Under the pieces are notes generated by a model that saw only the letters and a list, made by a program, of their open reading frames with translations, was not told the DNA's origin and made no database searches. The translations under genes were made by a program, and so were the position numbers. From contig NW_014577691.1 of the NCBI RefSeq assembly GCF_000485595.1, forward strand, positions 201,059 to 227,561: 26,503 bases of DNA. Direction: 5' to 3'. How positions within the stretch are numbered: position 1 is the first letter of the stretch; every line of letters starts with the position of its first letter. Below, in pieces: positions 20,868 through 26,503 of the stretch. The DNA is from Priapulus caudatus. Taxonomy: Eukaryota; Priapulida; Priapulimorpha; Priapulimorphida; Priapulidae.

Positions 20868-21480
20868 ACGGTACACTGCACAACATACACCACGCACGCA
20901 GGCGTGTGTTCCGGATTTGTCATATGCCAAGCTATTGTGGCTTAGGGGTTTGTGAGTTAGAATAGTGATCTCTGTTTGATTACGGTGATCGGAAGTACGC
21001 ATACTCGGAGTCCCCGACTTTTGATCGCTCTAGAATGGGTCTGTCGCTGATACAGCATGGTTCCTCGGACTGATGCTAATGTGTCCGGCCTCTGATCCGC
21101 ATGCGGGAGCTGCTTCACACGGACTGCGTTAGTGTAGTCATTGGTGAATCGTAGTTATGCAGCTACTCTGTTCGCATTTCCGAACAGCCGACATATTCGT
21201 ACCTTGCTAGTCCTCGGACCATCATATCATCTTGTAACGCGCGAGTCCCCTGGTCTACTTGCATTCTCTATCTTCTCTTATACCTATGTCCTCTGCTCTT
21301 TCTCTGTCGGGACCCACGCCTTGCGTGCTAATGCGGTGTCAGGCCAATCCGGCCTGGGGTTTCTTCCGGGTCTCGGCGGTCACAATTCTCGTCCCGTTTT
21401 TTGGGTCGTTGCTATCCCTCCGTGAGGGAGGTCACGTGATAACGTTGACGATGACGTTCAAACCGTGAACCTAACTGGTA
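20868..21480. other. Unannotated DNA
   Basis: Only short frames without recognised domains are seen, and no repeat stands out. Confidence 0.4.
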
Positions 21481-21499
21481 ACTTAACTACAAGACCTCT

Positions 21500-21680
21500 T
21501 CCAACACTAACCCTACCACTACAAGCTACTCTGATATTATCTCGCCAGCGCTATCATATAGGCCATTTGTGATCCACCAAATTAATACTATGGTGTGGGG
21601 GACAGATATCATGATGCCAAAAAACTCTCTAACCCTTAAACCCTACCCTAACCCTAACCTCTAATCCGCTATGCCATAAC
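21500..21680 (-). repeat. Scattered CCCTAA-like sequence
   Basis: Degenerate CCCTAA units are found at about 21507-21520 and 21628-21665 (for example ACCCTTAAACCCTACCCTAA), with unrelated DNA between. They are weaker than the tracts at 1.9 and 4.6 kb. Confidence 0.6.
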
Positions 21681-21769
21681 CCTGATCCTAAACACTATTC
21701 CTAACAACTAGTGCTTGCCACGTTCGTACCGGTCACTCCCTCACGCCCGGGGGATATCATTAACCCGTG

Positions 21770-22130
21770 CGGGCTTTGTATGTGTGTCGTGTTGTGTCGT
21801 CGACCGTTGTGCGTTTCGGCGTGGCGTTGCCGTAGCGTGGCGTGTGGTGTGGACTGATGTTGCCGTGGGTGCGTGTGCGTGTGCGTACCTGGCAGCTTGT
21901 GTGCCGTTGTGCGTGTGCGTGTGCGTCGTTGCGTTGTGCGTGTGCGTGTGCGTGTTGCCCGCCGCACGAAGCCGTCTTGAGCTGCATGATCAGCCACGAA
22001 CCTGGTTCTGTGTGCGTGTTCGCGTGTGCGTGCTGCGTGTGTCGTGTGCGTTGTCGGCGTGTGCGTGTTGTGGGTTGCTGGTGTGTTGTCCGCCCCGCCG
22101 CGGCCGGCGTCGCGTGTTGTGTCGTGTGGT
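21770..22130. repeat. GTGTGC-rich low-complexity block
   Basis: The plus strand is almost entirely G, T and C, in GTGTGCGTGTGCGT-like runs broken by short inserts. It accounts for the 296-codon plus-strand frame and its antisense partners. Confidence 0.85.
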
Positions 22131-22303
22131 AGAAGATGTCTTGGTAGTGCACCTTGTTAATACAACAAGTCTCGAAGATTTGCGTTCTATAGTGCCTTGG
22201 TGCAACACCGCACGTACCACGCGCGGTACACACCGCATGAGTTGCACTCCCGCGCTTGGGGTACCAACCGCGACGTACAAACCACCCACGAGAAGGGTTA
22301 GTC

Positions 22304-22705
22304 CACACGCACGTACACGCGGAGTTGTTCACGCACGTTCACATGCAGCAGTCCCCCACAGCACGTCACACGCATGGCTTACCTCTACGCTACGATCCAA
22401 AACTCATACACGTACTACGCGTACGATGCGTGCGCGTACAGCGCCGCTACACGCGCTGCACCGCTCATTGAGCTGTAGACATCGCAGGTGTACTCACACT
22501 GCAAAGTCGTTATACACGGTAAGGTTAACAAACACAAGTGCACTACGGCGTGGTGGTACACGCATACTGTTAACTATACGGAGATACACGCACGTACACG
22601 CGTAGGTTCATACAGTCACGTTATACTACATCTGTGATCACGCATCTTTTAAAGTGAGATATAAAATGCAATCTTGCGAGAGTATCGGTACACGCACGTA
22701 CACGC
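22304..22705. repeat. Dispersed motif ACACGCACGTACACGC
   Basis: The 16-base motif occurs exactly at about 22305-22320, 22586-22601 and 22690-22705. A variant (TTCACGCACGTTCACATG) lies near 22328. GTTAAC occurs close to several copies. The spacing is irregular, so it is not a simple tandem array. Confidence 0.7.
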
Positions 22706-23038
22706 AGTTAACTACGTCAATAAAATACGAGCTAGCAATCGTATATTGAGTTACATACGCATAGCGGGTAATCACTGACACGGCGAGGGTATTCACGTTA
22801 ACATTGGATTGTCTGCATCAAATGATTAAAATGAAATCTTACTCAAACGCAGATTCTGTACCCCCACTGTCCTAGTTACAGACTGTGGGCGCCCCACAGA
22901 TTTTCGTTACAAGAATCATTGATTTCGTGCTATCTATTATTGCCTTCTTAATCTATCATTCTACACATCACTACTAGTAAAATTCCTTCACATACTCCCA
23001 GCTTGTTTCCCTGCTTCGATTAGACCATATCACGCGAG
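22706..23038. other. Unannotated DNA left of cassette copy 2
   Basis: No gene is present. A 17-base palindrome CTGTGGGCGCCCCACAG lies at 22883-22899. ATTTTCGTTACAAGAATCA and GATTTCGTGC just after it resemble the TTTCGTTACGAAA array. Confidence 0.5.
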
Positions 23039-23966
23039 GAGTGATAATAATTAGATTCTATTATAGATATTATCAAGGTAAATACATATACGCGTGTGCA
23101 AGTTAGGTATTCACTATAACTATAGGGTGAGAACTTGTGTTTTAGAGCTTGAGAAGCAGGAGATTTGTTCTTTACTACTTCATAAACGAGGGGCAGGTTT
23201 TGTAAGGCGGCATGTTGTTTTTATGTTGATGTAAAATATGACACAGCTAGGTGTGGCCGGGATATATATATATATATATATACTCACCGATAATATAATC
23301 GTAGACATCGTCGGTATCCTCTACGGTGTATGTGAGGTTCTGACCGCTTCTCATGTACAGAACTGCTGCAATCAGCACGACCAGGGGAAGCAGCACCTTG
23401 TCCATCACGGCCATAATCGTTCCTTAGGAAAGACAGCGACTATGGTTCTCCCTGATCAGGATGCAGCGACAACCGAACCGATATCCTGGAAAGTGTAGTG
23501 CCGAGTGCTTGCTTCATGAGTAAATACTGCCTGGACGCGGGCTGGGCTAAAGATCCAGGTCTGAAAGTCGTCGTCGTCGCTGACTAACCGGCCTTATCGC
23601 GAGAGTAACTGACACAAATCAGGTGACTAAGTCTTGTATCACGGCTCGTGCATCCGGTGAGACGATATGATTCGCTGCGTGGGATGCAATTGCTCGGCCA
23701 ATGAGGTTTTGTCACCTTGCCCAGCCGCGAAATTATTTTTCTCACTTGAGTTCCGGATACACCATAGATAGTGTTTGGTAATATATGGTTGGTATATAAG
23801 ATAAGCCTGGTTGGATTTTAGTTTGTGTTAGGGTTAGGGTTCGGGTAAGGGTTAGTGATAGGGATAGGCTGGCAGATAATCCTGGTAAATAACAATACAC
23901 AGTGTATTGTATCTGACAATACACTGTGTATTGTTAGCGAGCTTTCAACAATACACTGTGTATTGT
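23039..23966. repeat. Duplicated cassette, copy 2
   Basis: This is the better-preserved copy of the block at 66-1007, in the same orientation. It carries a TA run (about 23263-23282), the intact GMC first exon, its upstream region, TTAGGG-like sequence at about 23824-23850 and three copies of a 19-bp palindrome at 23892-23910, 23916-23934 and 23948-23966. Two copies read ACAATACACTGTGTATTGT; the first has the centre base changed. Gene A intron sequence starts immediately to the right. Confidence 0.9.
23288..23414 (-). CDS. First exon of a GMC-like oxidoreductase (gene B), signal anchor plus FAD-strand start
   Basis: An ATG at 23414 in a strong context (A at -3, G at +4) has an in-frame TAA 9 bases upstream, so the start is well defined. 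A second in-frame ATG follows at 23405. The 42 complete codons give MAVMDKVLLPLVVLIAAVLY, then MRSGQNLTYTVEDTDDVYDY and II. The exon ends in phase 1 at a good donor, ATCG|GTGAGT. Residues 7-20 form a hydrophobic segment after a lysine, which suggests a signal peptide or membrane anchor. An N-L-T glycosylation site follows. The ending D-x-Y-D-Y-I-I is how GMC proteins begin the strand that runs into the V-G-G-G-S-A-G FAD loop, which would lie on the next exon. That next exon was not found downstream. The exon lies inside a block duplicated at 66-1007. Confidence 0.75.
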
Positions 23967-24022
23967 TTGGACCATAAAAATATAAACAGTAAGTAAAAAG
24001 TGACATTGTACAAATAAATAAC

Positions 24023-24183
24023 CTTTCTGTCGAATCCCAGCCAATTGTATGTAAAATCCTCATCTAATGATCCGAGACCAAAGCTGGCCATGTGCAGCTG
24101 CATATCAGGGGACACGCCTTTCTTCTCCAAGCCGGCTGTGTGGAAGAAACCAACGGCCTCTAGGCCACTGGCCGCTAGAAGGC
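24023..24183 (-). CDS. Gene A exon, substrate domain (last found)
   Basis: The acceptor is GTGTTTCAG and the donor is GAAAG|GTTATT. The 161 bp enter in phase 1 and leave in phase 0. The exon reads [20 protein letters not shown], then [20 protein letters not shown] and [14 protein letters not shown]. The P-D-M-Q-L-H element corresponds to the family's P-D-x-Q-x-H/x block at the start of the substrate-binding sheet. No continuation exon is visible in the 57 bases before the duplicated block begins. The rest of this gene is therefore displaced, lost or unassembled. Confidence 0.92.
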
Positions 24184-26419
24184 CTGAAACACACCGACGT
24201 CATGGTATTGTACTAGCAGCAGTACCAGAGGCAGGAGAACAGATAGAGACCGCTTAGTAGAGTTTTCAAGAAATGCGCTAAAATCCGCATAATATTTAGG
24301 CTACAATTAAAACATATTTTCACGGTCTCCATAGCAGGATTTAATTTGTTCTTCCTGCTATTAGATACGGTAGGTCCTGATTTTGTTCATCACAAGCATG
24401 CGTTTAAGCGTGGTAGTTCATGATGGATAAAAGGAATATTGACATTACCTTTCCCTAGCATATCCCACTTAGTTTTTGTCTCAAAGCTTAACAGGTCGTC
24501 TTTCATCATCGAAATATGTTTCTCAATTAAAATCTCTGGGTAGAAAATGGCAATATGATCCTGTAGGTGTTTTCCTACTGGAAGGTCAGCGACTAGCGGG
24601 ATCTGTCAACAGTAAAAAATAAACATCCCATTCCGTCTCATTTGTTACTTTTTCTAGCACACTTAGTATTGTCCTCATAACATCTTGTTGTAAAATATTA
24701 AACAATATATTTAATTAATTAATACCCCGTACAGACTGCATATAATTTAATCTTACATTAAACTCGTACGGGCCTGTCGCGCGACAAGCGCGCACCAAAG
24801 CGTAGCGTACAGACACAAAATCTGATCCCACATCAAATGAGTCACGGGTTGACTGTGCATGCTCAGTTGAGCTCGCTACGTCACCCCGCAGACAGCTACT
24901 GTACTTTTATGTGACCTAGATAAGGCTATGCGCATGCGCATTGCGAAATACAGACACAGATTAGAGCGCGTTAACTTGGTCCGGGCCATCCTGGTCTTGG
25001 CCCCCCTTCATATGCTGTGCCAATTTGGTACCGGCCAGCCCGTATGTGGAGCGGGATAGTGTGCACACACTGCAAAAATGTGGCGCGCGCCTGGCCCGGA
25101 CTAGTTTAATGTGATATCAAATTTGCAGTCTATACGGCGTATTAGGTATAAAATTATCGTTAATATGTTCGTCATTAAAATGCATTATAATTCTATAACT
25201 TACATTAAACTGGTCAAGTTGCTCTTTGGGTCCAACACCAGACAAGAGGAGGATGTGAGGAGAGCCGATAGCTCCAGCAGAGAGGATCACTTCCCGAGAC
25301 GCTCTCGCCTGCTTCTTCTCGGCACCATGTATAAACTGCAAGCCTACCGCCCTCTTGCCCTCGAACATCACCTGGTGATTATTAAAATAGGCCATAGTAT
25401 CTCATACGAATTTTATAAATAACAAAAAGAATAATATGTTAGGTTGACCCCGTCTTCAATGTAATCATCGATGTTTAATTAATAAACATTATAAGTAAAA
25501 AATATGCAAGCGCAGTTTGAAATCAACAAGTTTATTGAAAGAAAACACATCGCAATTGTTTCGTGTTATGTCGAAACAGTTACCTTTGTCACGTGAGCAT
25601 TTGTTAATACGTGGAGATTCGGTCTGTTCACCGCGGGTTTTAAGAACACCTTGGCAGTGTGTGCGCGCGTGCCACCTCTGATGTTTGCCTGTGTCTTCAT
25701 AACCCCTATAAAATAACAAAAACGCGAACGTAAAGATAAATATTAAAATATTCCTAGTCAAATATAAAACAAAATCCCCCTCAAAATGAAATACAATAAA
25801 TATAATGTGGTTTACCGAACGGGCTTTCTCCATTCACATCACCAACTCTATATCCTAATTCCCGCGCTGCATCGAGAACCACGTCTCCAAGTTTCGTATG
25901 AGTGGATAGTGTGATAGTAAGAGGTCCTCCAACACCGTGGTACTCTGCAAGATTATTAATAGATATTTTATAAGCAAATGGTTAAATGCAGTACAGGCAC
26001 ACCTACCGGCTTCAGTGACGTGTTTTTACTATTATAGTAACTTGGCATAAACATATGTACCTGTATACCGTGTAATTACCTTTATTCTGCGAGATCATTC
26101 ACTTTGAAAATTTATCTGTTGGTATCTTTAAACCTATCCATATATGCGCACTACATCACTCGCACTGCCACACACTGCATCTTCATTGCCACCATTATAA
26201 TATGAAATAATTCTATTTATTAAACCTACCCGAATCTTTTAACTCTGGAATCTGCATATCCTCGGACTTTTTAAAGTATGGAAGTACGTCGTTATAACTC
26301 CACCCTGTTGCTCCCATCTTTTGCCATCTATCGTAATTTTCCGCTGCACCACGGATGTATACCATGGCGTTAAGGCAACTGCTGCCCCCGAGTACTTTTC
26401 CTCTTGGCCACATGATTTG
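24023..26419 (-). CDS. GMC-family FAD oxidoreductase, gene A (partial, six exons)
   Basis: This is a spliced gene on the minus strand with exons 26419-26230, 25944-25816, 25705-25584, 25371-25204, 24602-24449 and 24183-24023. Together they give 924 bp, or 308 codons, without a stop or frameshift. Every junction has GT-AG ends and the phases match (0/1, 1/1, 1/0, 0/0, 0/1, 1/0). GMC enzymes are flavoproteins that oxidise alcohols, sugars or choline using bound FAD. Both family signatures are visible: [11 protein letters not shown] in the first exon and [15 protein letters not shown] in the fourth. Full-length relatives are about 550-630 residues. What is present is the middle of the protein, after the N-terminal GGGSAG dinucleotide-binding loop and before the catalytic HPxG and C-terminal blocks. 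The 5' exons must lie beyond 26503. The 3' exons are not found next to exon six, because a duplicated block begins at 23966. The substrate cannot be told; the general look is of the animal choline/glucose dehydrogenase-like branch. Confidence 0.95.
24449..24602 (-). CDS. Gene A exon, [12 protein letters not shown] block
   Basis: The acceptor is GTTGACAG and the donor is AAAG|GTAATG. The 154-bp exon encodes [20 protein letters not shown], followed by about 31 residues of the substrate-domain start ([20 protein letters not shown] and onward). The P-V-G-x-x-L-Q-D-H motif is nearly invariant in the family and follows signature 2 directly. It ends in phase 1 and joins G|GC to the next exon. Confidence 0.93.
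24745..25122. mobile_element. MITE in a gene A intron
   Basis: The left end ATTTAATCTTACATTAAACT, CGTACGGGCCTGTCGCGCG is inverted at the right as CGCGCGCCTGGCCCGGACTA, GTTTAATGTGATATCAAAT. This gives imperfect terminal inverted repeats of about 30-40 bp, with the core ACATTAAACT...GGGCC conserved. The interior has no coding capacity and includes the palindrome ATGCGCATGCGCAT. It lies in the intron between exons 25371-25204 and 24602-24449 and does not disturb the splice sites. A shortened relative lies at 10605-10715. Confidence 0.7.
25204..25371 (-). CDS. Gene A exon with GMC signature 2
   Basis: This exon is exactly 56 codons between acceptor ATCACCAG and donor AAT|GTAAGT. It reads [13 protein letters not shown], then a charged turn, then [20 protein letters not shown] and [13 protein letters not shown]. 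The G-A-x2-S-P-x-I-L-x2-S-G-V-G segment satisfies GMC signature 2, which closes the FAD fold. The next exon begins [16 protein letters not shown], the expected continuation. Confidence 0.95.
25584..25705 (-). CDS. Gene A exon, [20 protein letters not shown] block
   Basis: The acceptor is TTTTATAG and the donor is AAAG|GTAACTG. The exon encodes [19 protein letters not shown], then [22 protein letters not shown]. It matches the family block in which an arginine-rich N-I-R-G-G-x-R-x-x-T-A-K-x-F-L segment precedes a strand ending in HVTKV. The exon enters in phase 1 and leaves in phase 0. Confidence 0.94.
25816..25944 (-). CDS. Gene A exon, EYHGVGGPL block
   Basis: The acceptor is CTTGCAG and the donor is TTCG|GTAAAC. 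The split codon G|AG joins the previous exon to give [14 protein letters not shown]. It is followed by a helix ([17 protein letters not shown]) and then [11 protein letters not shown] across the next junction. The YHGxGGPL and D-x-NG elements are standard in GMC proteins between the two signature patterns. The length is 129 bp, phase 1 at both ends. Confidence 0.93.
26230..26419 (-). CDS. Gene A exon with GMC signature 1 ([11 protein letters not shown])
   Basis: The acceptor is ...GTATAG before 26419 and the donor is TCGG|GTAGGT. The exon reads [17 protein letters not shown], then [13 protein letters not shown] and about 33 more residues ending KDS plus one base. The stretch [11 protein letters not shown]-x3-Y-x2-G-x5-D satisfies the PROSITE-type pattern for GMC signature 1, which lines the FAD-binding site. 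The downstream [22 protein letters not shown] is the usual following helix of the family. This is not the first exon of the gene, because the GGGSAG loop normally lies about 70 residues earlier. Confidence 0.95.
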
Positions 26420-26503
26420 CTATACAATTTTAAATACATTACACTCGAGCACGATTCATATCAAATGACTGCAGTCGTCGAATCAAAATCATCGCGACAA
26501 CAA

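Noticed and set aside
21715-22605. 296-codon plus-strand frame
   Set aside because: It covers the GTGTGC-rich block and its CA-rich neighbour. The composition follows the repeat, other frames are also open, and no motif is present.
23039-24022. Helitron-type capture of the GMC first exon
   Set aside because: A palindrome near one end is suggestive, but the CTRR terminus, the TC start and insertion between A and T are not seen, and the left edge is not defined.

Overview
This window is nuclear DNA from an animal, most likely a marine invertebrate. The evidence is a spliced gene with canonical GT-AG introns, many vertebrate-type TTAGGG tracts (the ancestral metazoan telomere motif), long CA/GT/GA microsatellites, several families of fold-back elements and an assembly gap of 25 Ns. 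The phylum cannot be fixed from the sequence. A cnidarian, mollusc, sponge or cephalochordate would all fit.

The only firmly recognisable protein family is the FAD-dependent GMC (glucose-methanol-choline) oxidoreductase family, always on the minus strand. Gene A (26419 down to 24023) has six clean, phase-compatible exons. They cover the middle of the protein, including both GMC signature patterns; the 5' end lies beyond the right edge of the window. Just downstream, at 23966, its intron runs into a duplicated block. That block (23039-23966) carries a first exon for a GMC-like protein: a signal/anchor peptide followed by the start of the FAD-binding strand (YDYII). A second, indel-riddled copy of the same block sits at 66-1007. 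Two decayed C-terminal GMC exons (an HPTG-type exon at about 15879-15704 and an IMPEIVAGN-type exon at 15396-15178) lie between them. The picture is a rearranged tandem cluster of GMC genes, with an expanding promoter-plus-exon-1 cassette and lost or unassembled middle exons.

Layout, left to right: 0-1 kb, cassette copy 1. 1.2-5 kb, a dense nest of inverted-repeat elements, embedded TTAGGG tracts, a 178-bp tandem duplication and a large array of the palindrome CCAACGTTGG. 5-9 kb, mostly unannotatable DNA with small repeats. 9.1-9.7 kb, two tandem satellites. 9.7-13 kb, featureless apart from a short MITE relative at 10.6 kb. 13.0-13.5 kb, a GT-then-CA microsatellite pair. 13.88-14.68 kb, a 267-codon open frame on the minus strand that may be a real gene of unknown family. 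15.2-15.9 kb, decayed GMC exons. 15958-15982, the N gap. 16-22.7 kb, a compositionally different, pyrimidine-biased and noisy block with degenerate arrays and no recognisable gene. 23.0-24.0 kb, cassette copy 2. 24.0-26.4 kb, GMC gene A, with a MITE in one intron.

Indels separate the repeat copies and break the 15 kb exons, while the six exons of gene A are free of frameshifts. Either the broken copies are true pseudogene fragments or the repetitive parts of the assembly are poorly polished. The sequence alone cannot decide.
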